A DNA stretch of 64,000 nt from Blastobasis lacticolella (GCA_905147135.1 LR990044.1:7506122-7570121), one strand, 5' to 3'; shown: positions 44,315-55,705, counted from the stretch's first letter. Translations and numbers: made by a program. The notes: generated by a model from the letters alone, not told the origin.

Positions 44315-45010
44315 ATAGGTCCTGGATGATCTTTCAGACACATGGCCCCCAGGACCCCACCTTTTCTATCCCAAAAGGCGGAAATTAGTATCCCTCGCTA
44401 AGGGATCTATATTTCAGCCGCTTGAGGTCCTCAGCCGCTAAAGCTGCCGTTCCGGCAAAAGCCGAGCTAGCCCTAAGGTGGGATGGAGCTAGAGTATCGC
44501 AGGTCGCATCCCATGCTAAGGGCCTGCCCTACGACCAGGCGACGAGCGTCATGCCGTCGGGCCTCTTAATATCGTCCCGGGCTAGCCCATTGGGTTCCAA
44601 AACAGCTGGCACCACCACTGGACCAGACGGATGGTGTCGTTGATGTTTGCGTGACGCGACAGACGACCGACGCTTCGTTGACACGACAGTCCGCGGTGCC
44701 ACTCCTACAATGGGAACGATATGGTTCATTTGTTTTTACTCTTATCGCAACCATAAAGACAGTGTAAGTATGGGCCCGGTTAAGATCGTACCCGTGTTTT
44801 GAGATGGTATTGTATGCAGCCAGTATTTGGCGTCTTACTCTAAAGCGGCGAGTAGACGAGCTCGATCTGTTCGAGATTTTTAGAAGTGTCGAGAAAGCGA
44901 GTTTACAGATCGACTCCTCCCAATGCTTTTGGGAGTTAGGGATGGCGTGAAAATCAGTGAAGAATCAGACACCTCGAGGCCGCCCAAGAACGTAGTAATA
45001 TTTTTTATTG
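44315..45010 (-). pseudogene. RLE-type retroelement C-terminal remnant, second copy
   Basis: Homologous to 13530-14345. On the minus strand it keeps DAKYWLHTIPSQNTGTIL, AVLEPNGLARDDIKRPDG and MTLVAWS with stops between. These resemble the HxxL...LEPxGLxRxDGKRPDGxTLxPW region of invertebrate RLE-bearing retroelement proteins. The arrangement shows that this unit once had the full 4.3-kb form. Confidence 0.55.
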
Positions 45011-45360
45011 GCAAGGAGTGCGTGCTATCTACGGAAGATAAGAGGTCTCTAAGTTGAATTAAATTTTAACCTTTAATCATTATTATCACTATTGGCTTTC
45101 CAGTTCTATTTTATTTAGATTTATTTATCATTCATTGTATCGATAGTCTCGTAACAGAATTAGGTACATCTGCTTTTAACAAGTATATATCATTTGAAGA
45201 TAGTGGAGTATTTTATAATTGTCGACCTGTCGTATTCTTACCTAATGTAAAGTATGAAGTTTTAACAAAATAACTAAGTGTATAGCCAATTGGCACCCTG
45301 TGACGGAATTATTCCCTTAGCGACATGGGAACGAGGTCTATAATTAAAACAAATAGACAC

Positions 45361-47340
45361 ATATAGACATACAGAAATAAATTTAAAACGTATTCTAAAA
45401 GACTAAATAAAATAATGAAATTGACACAAAAATCACAAAACAACAATTACATTAGGACATCAAATAATAAATCAAAGGCTAGTTGGCATGTAATAAACAA
45501 TACTAAACAGCAATTCCCTAAAGAAACTGTAACACAAATAAAATCAAAAGACTGTACTATTCGTGACCCGGCTGACATAGCACAAGCTTTTAATGATTAT
45601 GTTACAAATAATTACTGCATCACTAATAAATCAAAATACATAAAATCTAATTCCAATACTAAACTAAATTCTTCATTTATGACACTTACTATTCCATATG
45701 ACATTTATCGAATAATAAGAGATTTAAAAAACACGAACAGCACGGTATATGATGATATAAACACTAAAGTCATTAAATATGTTTCCCATATTATTGCATC
45801 GCCCCTTAGCTATGTCATAAACCTGTGCATTACAGAAGGTATTTTCCTAGATAAACTAAAAGTAACAATAATAAAGCCATTATTCAAAAAAGAAGACCCC
45901 GAGAATATGAAGAATTACAGGCCTATAGCCTTAATTCCCATATTTTCCAAAATAATTGAAAAAGTAATACACAATTCTTTATACCAATACTGTGAAGCGA
46001 ATGATATACTAGTACCGCAGCAAAAAGGATTTAGGAAAAACAAAAATGTAAATATGGCCCTATATGACATGCTTTACAAAATTTATCTCAGATTAGATAA
46101 TCGCTTACCAATAATGGCATTGTTTTTAGATTTAGCAAAGGCTTTCGATTTTGTTGACCACGAAATTCTACATAAAAAATTAGAAGCCATTGGAGTAAGT
46201 AAAAAAATTAATTAAATCTTATCTCAGTGACAGAATTCAAATGACCCAAATTACTCGAATATGTCACAAAACCAAATTAGAAACCCAATATTTGTCAAAA
46301 GGTAATATTGTTCGCTACGGTGTTCCGCAAGGGAGTGTATTGGGACCTCTACTATTTATTATTTACATTAATTACATTATAGAATCGATCAATAATCAAA
46401 TTATCTTATTTGCTGATGACTGCACTGTGCTTTTTATTAATGAAATTGACATAAATCCTGCTCTGACTAATGTAATTGAATGGTTAAAAAATAATAACTT
46501 ACAACTAAACCTAGATAAAACGAAAATTATTAAATTTAAACAATGAGACAAGAGCACTATTCAAGCAAACGTAACACATAATGAACAAATAATTGAAAAC
46601 ACTAAAGTTACAAAATTTTTAGGACTATATTTAGACAGCAATATGAGCTGGACAACACATATAAAATATGTTGGTAACCGAATCAACCAATCCTCATATG
46701 CACTGCATAAATTGAACAAAGTAGCAAATCGTGAAACCGTACTAATGGCTTATCAGGGTCTTGTAGTCTCGATACTGAGATACGGGATTATTTTCTGGGG
46801 CAATGCAACGGGGAAAGAGACTATATTTAAGGCACAGAAGCGTTGTATCAGAGCTATCTGTAACCTGAAACGCACAGACAGCTGTAGGCCATTTAATAGA
46901 AAACTGAAATTACTAACTTTGCCATCTCTCTACCTGTACGAAATTGCCGTATTTGTACGCACAAATCAGCATCTTTTCCCTAGCGTTGAAAGCGCACGAC
47001 GCCGAGATCAACTGCACATCCATCCGTGCAAAACTGCCCTCTTTCATAAGAGCGTGTTTGCGATGGCCGCAAAATTGTATAATGCTATCCCAAAAAGGAT
47101 TCGCGAAGTAGAGACTATTGGTAGCTTTAAGAGGCAGCTTTACAATTTTTTGGTCGAAAGAGCGTTACATACGGTTGAGGAGTTCCTTTTGGCTTGTAAA
47201 GAAAGTAAGTAGTTTTTTCTCTCAGTAAATGTACCTGATTAGATGACATAGTATGTGTAATGCTGTTGAATTAATTTTGACATATTTTATGATTGGCTTT
47301 CCATTAATTTGACATTGTTGATTATTGTGGATATTTTATT
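45361..47340 (+). pseudogene. Non-LTR retrotransposon ORF2 (reverse transcriptase), broken in three
   Basis: Frames 45415-46215, 46241-46546 and 46643-47212 are parts of one RT protein: YRPIALIPIFSKIIEKVI, LFLDLAKAFDFVDHEIL, then a frameshift near 46210; GVPQGSVLGPLLFIIYIN and FADD near 46417-46428, then TGA at 46544-46546; then the C-terminal part (YGIIFWGN, QKRCIRAICNLKR, LYEIAVFV). The left end lies in a unit at AAACAAATAGACAC. Related in style to the element at 10310. The 3' region is split at about 47340 by the minus-strand element and seems to resume at about 52090-52343. Confidence 0.8.
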
Positions 47341-47625
47341 TATTTTTTTATTTATAACTCTTTATTGTACATACAAAGACAGTAAAACATAATAACAGTA
47401 AGACAATATAGTACAAAGGCGGTCTTATCGCTTAAAGCGATCTCTTCCAGACAACCATTTTTACGGACATCGTAGAAGGTTCCTAGATAAAGCAGGCATG
47501 TACAGAGAGTAAACTTAAACACTATTTACACTAAATGACGAACAAAGGTTTCTACTACAAATTATGAAAAGAAAAGAAAACACAAATATTGCTATTCCAT
47601 ATATCATGAACACAGGCGATGGACT

Positions 47626-50592
47626 TCAGTTACACGTTGTTAGGAGATGTACTTTCAGTTTCCTTTTAAATGTGAGCGGTGACTCTGAGCATCTCACATC
47701 GCGGGGCAGAGCATTCCACAAGCGCACTGACTGAACAGTGAACGACTTGTCGTAGAAGCCTGTGACATGTTTAGGCATTATCAATGTTAGGTCGCGAGAG
47801 GATCGGAGGGATCGACTTTGAACGTCCGAGTCATACCGGAAACGCTCTTTTAGGTATTGCGGCGAGCAGCGGTCGAAGAGCACTCGGTACAGTAGCGAAA
47901 GACAGTGACTGTTTCGCCGCTGCCGAATAGGGAGCCACCCAAGCCGAGCGCGGAACTCGGAAACGTGGTCGAACTTGCGGAGACCAAAAATAAATCTAAT
48001 ACAATAATTTTGTAGTCGTTCGAGTTTATTAAGTTGTTCTTCAGTCAAGTCAGTCAAACATGAGTCAGCGTAATCAAGAATCGACAGTAACAAAGACTGT
48101 GCTAACGCGATCTTAGTAGGGATTGGCAAAAAATTGCGTAGTCTTCTCAAAGACGACGATGAGGCGAACAACTTTCGACTCATCTCAGCAATATGTGGCC
48201 ACCAGGACAATGTTTTGTCAATAATGACACCGAGATTCCTGACTGAGTCACTGTATGGCACGCACACTCCGTCAAAGGAGACGTTAGGCAACGCCTTCAG
48301 GTCCAGTTTCGCCAACATCCTCGAGCCACCGGTAACTATCAATTGCGTTTTCAGAACGCTGATTTTGAGCCCATGTGAAGCACTCCAACACGCGATCCGA
48401 TCAAGATCACAATTGATGTCGTTAATGGCGTTGGCAATATTTTCCGGGGATGACTGCGAGTAAATTTGTAAATCGTCAGCATACAGATGGCAGCTTGAGC
48501 TAAGGTCGGCAGTAATACGATTTATGAAAATAGCGAAGAGAATTGGGGAAAGTACACCACCCTGCGGAACACCAGCGCCTAGCTCGCACCACGCTGAGAG
48601 AGATTCATCAGCACGGATCCGCTGACGACGACCCACTAAGTAGCTTCCAAACCACTCGACAGCATCTCCAGAAATATTAAGTGATCTCATTATAGCCAAG
48701 AGAATCCCATGGTCGACTGTATTGAAAGCGTTGCTGAAATCTAAAAGTGCCAGAACCGTTACTTCACTGTTCTCCATGCCCATCCTGATATCATCGGTTA
48801 TCTTGACGAGTGCAGTGGTAGTACCATGTCCCGGTCGGAAGCCAGACTGGAAGGGATTGAGGAGATTATGGCAAGCGAGGAAAGTTGAGAGTTGATGATG
48901 GACAAGGCGTTCAAAGACTTTAGAAACGAATGACAATATGGAGATTGGGCGGAGATCAGCGAAGGAGACAGGAGACGCTTTTTTAGGAATCGGATAAAGT
49001 AAGGCTTCCTTCCACAGACGTGGGTAGCACTTTGTGTTAATGGAAGTGTTGAATATGTGAGCTATATAAGGAGCCAATATATCAATGATGGGCACAACCA
49101 TGTTGCGGCTTACAGCATCACTACCAACAGAATTAGAGGTCATGGCCCTAACACTCCTCTCAACCTCCGCATCAGTGAACCTCTCAAAAACGAAAGGAGG
49201 GTGACTAGGCAAAGGGAGGGAAGAGATGCGGTCCAGAGTATTGCCTTTAGTGACGTTCTGTAAAGGAGAAGTAGAACAGAAATAACGATTCAGCTCATTA
49301 ATGTCCAAATCCTTAGGTAATGTGTCGCCGCGGGGCTTGCCTATTCCCAAGGACTTAAGAAATTTCCACACTTTGGAAGGATCGCCATTGGATACTGAGA
49401 CATGGATATGACGGCGCTGCGCATCCCTGCACATCTTATTACATATATTTCGGTGGCTTCTGTACTTTTCTTTGTTTTCATCGGTTGGTCGGAGCTTATA
49501 TCTAAATTTAGCCGAGTCTCTCCTCCGCATGGCCACCCTTACATCGTCTGTGAGCCAGGGCGCTGGGTGATGCTTAACAGCCTTTAACGGTGCATGCAGA
49601 TCATAAAGTCCTGTCAGTATTGAATTGAATGCTTCAACCTGCTCATCAACCGTGTCTTCGTTTAGTACCCCCGACCAGTCCAATAGCCGAGCATGATCCC
49701 TCAAGGCATCCAGATCCATTGCTCCAAAACTGCGCTGATACAAAACCCTTGGCTTCGCTCTAGGGACACGAATTTTATACGATAGATATAGCAGATCGTG
49801 GAATGAAAAAGCTTCAGCAGAATGTTGGCCATGTTTAACAGCATGGGGGGCGGAGGAAACTAACATAACATCCAGCAGTGTAGGTACGCAATTCGGGAAA
49901 TAATGGGTGGCAGTTAGTGGCAAGAAATGCATATTGCAGGCATTGGCCAGAGATTTAAAGGATAAGGTCCTGGAGTCATTCCTAATCATACAAGTATTGA
50001 AGTCGCCCATAATTATAACATGACTATATGTAGGCACGAGGTCCTCCAGCAATGTTTCAAAGGAATTGAAGAAGGGTATATTACGGGAAGGACAGTAGTA
50101 AACCCCAAGAAGTACCTTGGAATGAGCCAGGGTGACTTTAATAAATAGATGTTCACCTGCACAAATGGGAGGCGGTTGGGATGAGACACTAACAATAGAA
50201 TATGGCAAGTGAGCCTTTAGATATATCGCAACGCCGCCGCCTCCGCCACCAACACGGTCATTGCGCAAAAGAACGAGGCCAGGTAAAGAGTAAGATGTAG
50301 AAGGCAAGCTAGGCTTAAGCCAGGATTCAGAGACCAATACAGCATCGAGTCCTTCAATATCACTAAATGAAGCCAGGAGGTCGGAATAATGGGCTGGTAT
50401 GCTCTGCGCATTAATGTGAACAGCGTTAAGATTCCTCCGAACATCGGAAAAGGTGGAAGTGAGTGTCTCCGCCAACGTTGGGATGCTATGAAAGCTGGAA
50501 GTACTGTTAAGCTCGTCTGAGGATAGTGAAACAAAATCATCACTTTGATCATCACCTGAGTTAGGCATGGAGTAGCAACAACAACAAAACAA
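47626..50592 (-). CDS. Retrotransposon ORF2: APE endonuclease and reverse transcriptase
   Basis: 988 codons, uninterrupted. Endonuclease: NAQS at 61-64, SESWL at 88-92, RNDRVGGGGGGVAIYL from 110, GDFNT at 196-200. The place of the usual SDH is SFHD at 263-266, so the catalytic D-H order differs; this may be a family trait or a defect. RT: LRPISILSFVSKVFERLV, LLDFSNAFNTVDH, GVPQGGVLSPILFAIFIN, and YADD at about 703-706. The C-terminal part has LNKLERLQNYCIRFIFGL and FTVQSVRLWNALPRDVR. The protein nicks DNA and copies its RNA at the target. The style fits the CR1/Daphne-like group, by inference. Confidence 0.9.
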   Translation of the reverse strand: MFCCCCYSMPNSGDDQSDDFVSLSSDELNSTSSFHSIPTLAETLTSTFSDVRRNLNAVHINAQSIPAHYSDLLASFSDIEGLDAVLVSESWLKPSLPSTSYSLPGLVLLRNDRVGGGGGGVAIYLKAHLPYSIVSVSSQPPPICAGEHLFIKVTLAHSKVLLGVYYCPSRNIPFFNSFETLLEDLVPTYSHVIIMGDFNTCMIRNDSRTLSFKSLANACNMHFLPLTATHYFPNCVPTLLDVMLVSSAPHAVKHGQHSAEAFSFHDLLYLSYKIRVPRAKPRVLYQRSFGAMDLDALRDHARLLDWSGVLNEDTVDEQVEAFNSILTGLYDLHAPLKAVKHHPAPWLTDDVRVAMRRRDSAKFRYKLRPTDENKEKYRSHRNICNKMCRDAQRRHIHVSVSNGDPSKVWKFLKSLGIGKPRGDTLPKDLDINELNRYFCSTSPLQNVTKGNTLDRISSLPLPSHPPFVFERFTDAEVERSVRAMTSNSVGSDAVSRNMVVPIIDILAPYIAHIFNTSINTKCYPRLWKEALLYPIPKKASPVSFADLRPISILSFVSKVFERLVHHQLSTFLACHNLLNPFQSGFRPGHGTTTALVKITDDIRMGMENSEVTVLALLDFSNAFNTVDHGILLAIMRSLNISGDAVEWFGSYLVGRRQRIRADESLSAWCELGAGVPQGGVLSPILFAIFINRITADLSSSCHLYADDLQIYSQSSPENIANAINDINCDLDRIACWSASHGLKISVLKTQLIVTGGSRMLAKLDLKALPNVSFDGVCVPYSDSVRNLGVIIDKTLSWWPHIAEMSRKLFASSSSLRRLRNFLPIPTKIALAQSLLLSILDYADSCLTDLTEEQLNKLERLQNYCIRFIFGLRKFDHVSEFRARLGWLPIRQRRNSHCLSLLYRVLFDRCSPQYLKERFRYDSDVQSRSLRSSRDLTLIMPKHVTGFYDKSFTVQSVRLWNALPRDVRCSESPLTFKRKLKVHLLTTCN

Positions 50593-50815
50593 TAAAAAAA
50601 TAAAAAATAAAGTTTGTAGAAAATTAAAATCTAGACTACTTATTAATTACTACTAACTACTTAATAACTAGTTACCAATCTAGCAAGCACTAATATTTGC
50701 TACCAGCTCAATCTACCAGCATAGTACAAAGAATCAAATTAAACTGTGGTACAAGTCACAGTACAAGCCAAAAGCACAAATTAAATAGGAGACAAGCAAA
50801 AATATTAAAGCAAGG

Positions 50816-50869
50816 TAGATAGCTTGCTTATTTTACTTAATGCATTAAGAAAAATAAGCAAGCTATCTA
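50816..50869. other. 54-bp near-perfect palindrome between ORF2 and ORF1
   Basis: Arms of 27 bases pair with one mismatch: 50816-50834 with 50851-50869 (TAGATAGCTTGCTTATTTT and its inverse), and the centre CTTAATGCATTAAG is itself palindromic. It lies in the inter-ORF spacer of the minus-strand retrotransposon and could form a strong RNA hairpin. Confidence 0.85.
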
Positions 50870-51218
50870 AGTGGCACGAACAGCAGTTCGTACAATTTAT
50901 AGAGCGATAACAAAATAAATAAATCAAGGCGTGGCTGTATGGGCTACTTACATGTGCTTAGCATCCAGGCCATAAAATTTTGAAAAACTTTCCTGTCATA
51001 TGTCAAGTGTACGGCAAAATCGGCAAATGACAATAAAACAGCAATTGACAAATGTAAATAAAATAAAACTGCCCGAATAATAAGTAATACTTCATGGTGG
51101 AAGGTACGAGTATAACATATAAATGAGAGCAAACAAAACAACAGTTACCCTCGGTGCAGTAGTTCAATCAAATCGGACAAAAAAGATGTTTAGGTACAAA
51201 AATTTAAGCGACTAACAA

Positions 51219-51959
51219 TTACTTGGTGGTTGTTCGCTTAGCCCTGGATGACCCCGGTTTCACAGGCTTCCTTGCCTTGGGAGCGGGATCAACAGAAACC
51301 GGGGGATTGGGAACTGGTATAGACTGGGTATTGGCGTCGACAGCGTCGAACTTCTGCAGATCAGCGATGGTGTTTATACGATGTCTCGAACCATCAGAGC
51401 CAAGCACGTAAACATTGCCGTCCCGTGACCAGCATTTGGAGACACCAAGCTTCTCACGAGCCGCCATTAAGATATCGTGTCGTACTTTAGTTAGAAACTC
51501 GGAGAGTGTGACACCTGAACCCTTAAGCGACGTCTTGCTGAACCAGATGTTGTTTCGCATTTCGAGTGATGCGAATTTGATGAGGATAGGACGCGGTTGC
51601 TTCTTAGAGCCGCGCCCCATTCGATGACATCTTTTGATGCTAGAAGCCTCGAAATCAGATACCTTGAGTTTCTCCTCTATCAAGCCCGTCACCGTAGCAG
51701 TAGTGTCCTCCTTGTCCAACTCATCCACGCCATGCACCAGCAACATCTTCTGTCGGCCACGCATTTCAATACGATCCACATCACCTGATAACATTCCCAA
51801 CTGCTGTTGAAAAGTAGTGAACCCAGCAATAATAAAGCTCTGGAGTGAGGAAAACTCAGAGACAATGTCTGTACTATTTTTCAAACTCTCGTGGAATGTA
51901 TCCATTTTGGCTTGGAACATTTCCATCATCTCCACCATAGATTTCTTCACTGCCTCCAT
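51219..51959 (-). CDS. Retrotransposon ORF1: coiled coil and RRM-like RNA-binding protein
   Basis: 246 codons. Residues about 1-65 look coiled-coil (MVEMMEMFQAKMDTFHESL). The middle (about 70-155) has the pattern of the RRM-like domain of L1/CR1-type ORF1 proteins (KMLLVHGVDE, SSIKRCHRMGRGSKKQPRPI, LIKFASLEMRNNIW). The part at about 160-215 (RHDILMAAREKLGVSK, NVYVLGSDGSRHRI) matches the C-terminal domain. The tail is basic (PAPKARKPVKPGSSRAKRTT). It would coat the element's RNA. No zinc knuckles, unlike the gag at 2116-3418. Confidence 0.85.
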   Translation of the reverse strand: MEAVKKSMVEMMEMFQAKMDTFHESLKNSTDIVSEFSSLQSFIIAGFTTFQQQLGMLSGDVDRIEMRGRQKMLLVHGVDELDKEDTTATVTGLIEEKLKVSDFEASSIKRCHRMGRGSKKQPRPILIKFASLEMRNNIWFSKTSLKGSGVTLSEFLTKVRHDILMAAREKLGVSKCWSRDGNVYVLGSDGSRHRINTIADLQKFDAVDANTQSIPVPNPPVSVDPAPKARKPVKPGSSRAKRTTTK

Positions 51960-52383
51960 TGTTCACTAGTATGTATTGTGAAATAAGAACTTACAATTCT
52001 TGTGCGCCTGGCTGTATCGATTGGATAACACTGGTAGGTGTAGAGCTGTAGTCACTGAGTGCAAATAATGCAAATATAAACCATTTATGTATTTATTTCC
52101 ATTTATTTCCTTAAAGAGTTAAAACTTAGTAGTGTTACTTTAATTGTGCCTACCGCCTTAATGATTGATGGTTAAATTTAATATTTATTTTAGTATGAGT
52201 TTTAATTGTTTTTTTAATAGGTATAAATTGACATTATATTTTTATTGACATTATTTTTATTGACATTTGAAATATTTTTGACACTATCTACTGTTTGAAA
52301 TCTTAAATTATTAATTGTTGAATGGGTAAAAACCAAAATAACCAGTGCCAGCGATTGAGCCGTCGACATTGGTGCCAGGTAAA

Positions 52384-52560
52384 ATGGAGTCTTTAACTAC
52401 GACAATTGAGACCCAGATCGCGCAGCAGCTGATCCGGGATATGCCTCTGAATCAGCACGTCCTCATTTTGTCAGCGGCCACAGATAAACTGTTCAGTTCG
52501 CAGGACATCCCCCGGACACTGGCGACATTCGTCACAATCTGGGTGAAATGGTGTCTCTGA
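52384..52560 (+). pseudogene. NS3-like ORF copy (type 2), cut at codon 46 and fused to the next copy
   Basis: The unit begins abruptly at CCAGTGCCAGCG (52342) after retroelement sequence, with no promoter. ATG at 52384; normal to CCCCGGACACT, then it jumps into the leader of another copy (GACATTCGTCACA), adds about 12 foreign codons and stops at TGA 52558-52560. Confidence 0.7.
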
Positions 52561-52904
52561 CATCGAAAAGTGAGACCCGGATCGCGCAGCAGCTGATAAG
52601 GGACATGCCTCTGAATAGGCACGTCCTTATTCTGTCAGCGGCCACAGATAAACTGTTTGGCTCGCAAGACATCCCCCGGACACTGCAGATCGGCATCATG
52701 GTGCGGTAGCTGTGTATTCTCAAGAGGATACAGGACGAGCGCTACCAGTTGGACTGTTGCTATGCTAGAACGATAGATCATCCCAACTGCGAGCCCAACC
52801 AACGGATGGCGGCGCTGGGGGAGCAATGGGACCTCCTCCAGTTCGACGAACTGATTTGCCTGATGTGCTGGAAGCCGCTGTACAAATTTTACGATGTGCG
52901 GTGA
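52548..52904 (+). pseudogene. NS3-like ORF copy (type 1), nonsense mutation
   Basis: Starts at ATG 52548 (MVSLTSKSETR), overlapping the previous frame in another phase. TTG at codon 54 is TAG (52707-52709), so 53 codons would be made. The remaining sequence is otherwise the usual ORF to TGA at 52902-52904, with L to Q at the ELWDL motif. Recent decay. Confidence 0.75.
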
Positions 52905-54737
52905 GCGAGCCAGGGTCAGTGCAATCTGGTTACCGATGCGCGGGCTGAAGTCTGAAGTGCGGTGGCTGTGAGCATTCGGACATCAGCTTCAGATCCAGCG
53001 ACCAAAGAGAAGGCAGAGTCGTAGTGAAGATTTGTTCTTTTAGTTTAAATTTATTATTTAATTTAGTTTCTTCGTAGCTTTAAGTTTGTATATTCTGTGT
53101 ATTTAATATTATAAGTTTAGTATTAGTATTTGACATTGTTATTATAATTTTCCACTACGTATATAATATAATTATTGATATAACAAGAAACTCTAAGAAT
53201 TTCATTCACATACCTTAACTTAATTTAAACCTAGGTACATAATCAAAAATACATACAATCAAAAATACAAAACAATGTCAAACATAAAAAGAGACTACAA
53301 ATAGCTGGCAACTGAGAGTGTGCCTAGGTGGCTGGCGGCGTTACCTCTTTGTATGACCAAACTTAAGTGCTGGCCGAGGTACGCTCCACCCCGATTATTC
53401 CCTTAGCGACATGTGAGACGAGGTCTATAATTTAAACAAATAGACCACATTTTTGCAGGGCCGTACCAGTCTCTTATTATAAAATATCTCGCTTTTTTTC
53501 AATAGAGATCACTTAATACTTTAACTAGATAGGATCACTTTGTGTTATATTAATGATATTGATATTATGAGGGTTATGGGGTCCTTCACCATCTCAGGAG
53601 CCCAAGCCAATCTCACATTGTGCTCGTGTTCCCCGTGTTCCCCGTGGACAGACAGCGAGACGTAAATATGCAAAACACCGTATAAAATATGACAGGCTAG
53701 ATCTAAAACAAAACACCCGCCCACACCCAGGGCATCCCGCCATTATGACGCGCAGGCGGATCGCTCTACTGTGTTTCTTTTTTAAGATACTAGTATTTTT
53801 AGAGCGCGTCGCAGTATGCTTAGGATACCAAAAACTAAAATTACCACGAGCTGAACAACATACAACTAGCTCAGTTAAGTTGAATAAAAGTGACTGCGAA
53901 ATTTAAATGCATTACTAATAACGTTGAACATTGATAATAATTTGCTTAATTTGTTTGAACGTTCGGAAACTAATGTTTCGAGTTTAATCCTAATTACCCT
54001 TAAATTTTACTTATCTAAATCGAAATATTAGTAAATTGTTTGTCAAATAGAGTAAATGAATTCCAAAATACTGTGGCTGGTGTTAAAATAATTCTTAACA
54101 AAGAACTCCGATAACGTAAAATGCTTATTAAAACATATACCTAGTAACTACACGTACTCGATCACGCATAATGCAGAATATGTACTGTAGCTGTTTTATT
54201 TCAATATAAATAAATCAAACCGCACGCGTCATAGCGCGCATATAAATAAGGTTTATTTTCGTTTACACTAAGTTAGTTAGGTATATTACACACCAACATA
54301 GGGGAACACATCACTGGTGCTAGGTCCAATTTTAGACGACTACCATCGCTGTTAAGATGTGCTGATGTGCTGTGTCTCTGGAGACAGATGGTAGAGAGCC
54401 TGGTATACATGTGGTAAAACCTGTGTAGGTACTTATATGAAACACGGCAGCACAAAAACAGGTGCAGCATATACGAGTGTTAACGAACTAGTAGCACATA
54501 GTTGTGGGACCACGATTCCGGAGGGCTTGGGTGCAACAAGATAAATTGCTTAAACGGTATCTAATAGTTTCTGAACCCCCGCAGTTTTTATATCAAACCC
54601 TACATTCTATACTGCAATTCTTATTTCCAAACACGAAAATACAATAAGAAATTAGTCACCTCAAAGATTTACTATTGACGATCGACTCATCGATAAGCTA
54701 ATCAGTCCTAATAACTCTGTGTTCCTAACTACTTTCG

Positions 54738-54772
54738 TATTTAAGCGTTCATCATTGTTGTAGGAACTCAGT
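54738..54772 (+). promoter_or_regulatory. Core promoter of ORF at 54825
   Basis: TATTTAAG at 54738-54745 and TCAGT at 54768-54772. Confidence 0.55.
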
Positions 54773-54824
54773 CGTCGCCTGCCCAGTGCCAGCAATTGAG
54801 CCGTCGACATTGGTGCCGGGTAAA

Positions 54825-55124
54825 ATGGAGTCTTTAACTACGAAAATTGAGACCCAGATCGCGCAGCAGCTGATCCGGGATATGCCTCTGAATCAGCACG
54901 TCCTCATTTTGTCAGCGGCCACAGATAAACTGTTCAGCTCGCAGGACATCCCCCGGACACTGCAGATCGGCATCGTGGTGCGGTTGCTCTGTATTCTCAA
55001 GAGGATACAGGACGAGCGCAACCAGTTGGACTGTTGCTACGCTAGGGCGATAGACCATCCCAACTGCGAGCCCAACCAACGCGCCATCCGCGCTGGGGGA
55101 GCTATGGGACCTCCCCCAGTTTGA
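54825..55124 (+). pseudogene. NS3-like ORF copy (type 2) with frameshifted tail
   Basis: Normal for 85 codons. Then CAACGGATGGCGGCGCTG is replaced by CAACGCGCCATCCGCGCTG, which adds a base and shifts the frame. The frame ends after about 99 codons. In the original frame the first Cys of the CxxC is changed (GATTTTCCTGACG gives FLTC), so the metal-binding motif is lost either way. Ancestral TGA at about 55180. The promoter is intact. Confidence 0.7.
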
Positions 55125-55705
55125 CGAACTGATTTTCCTGACGTGCTGGAAGCCACTGTACAAATTTTACGATGTGCGGTGAGCGAGCCAGGGTCAGTGC
55201 AATCTGGTTACCGATGCGCGGTCTGAAGTCAAAAGTACGGTGGCTGTGAGCGGACATCAGTTTCAGATCCAGCGACCAAAGAAAAGGCATCACTCGGGTC
55301 GTGGTGAAGATTTATTCTTTTAGTTTAAATTTATTTTTTAGATTGAGTTTCTCCGTTGCTTTATGTTTGTATATTCTGTGTATTAAATATTATAAGTTTA
55401 GAATTAGTATTTGACATTGTTAGTTTAATTTTCTATTAGGTATATAATATAACTATTGATATTACCAGAAACTCTAAGATTTTTATTAACATATCTTTAC
55501 TTGATTTAAACCTAGCTACATAATCAAAAATATATACAATCAAAAATAAAAAACAATATCAAATATAAAAAAGACTACAAGTAGCTGGCAACTGGGAGTG
55601 TGCCTAGGTGGCTGGCGGGTTTACCTCTTTCTATGGCCAAACTTAAGTGCTGGCCGAGTTACGCTCCACCTCGTGGGTTGCTAGTTGTGTCAATTAGGTG
55701 GGCAG

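Larger units (their letters stand above)
47340..52090 (-). mobile_element. Near-complete two-ORF non-LTR retrotransposon, nested
   Basis: On the minus strand: a short 5' region (about 52090-51960), ORF1 (51959-51219), a 626-base spacer, ORF2 (50592-47626), then a 3' region ending in AATAAAG and an A/T-rich tail (TATAAATAAAAAAATAAATA) at about 47360-47340. Both flanks look like the 3' region of the RT element at 45361, so this one jumped into it. TATTTATT-rich flanks make the target duplication unclear. With both ORFs open it is one of the youngest insertions here. Confidence 0.8.

Noticed and set aside
842..55293. Recurrent minus-strand frames opposite the 118-codon ORF
   Set aside because: They mirror the sense ORF and break in different copies, while the sense frame is kept and shows codon-level constraint.
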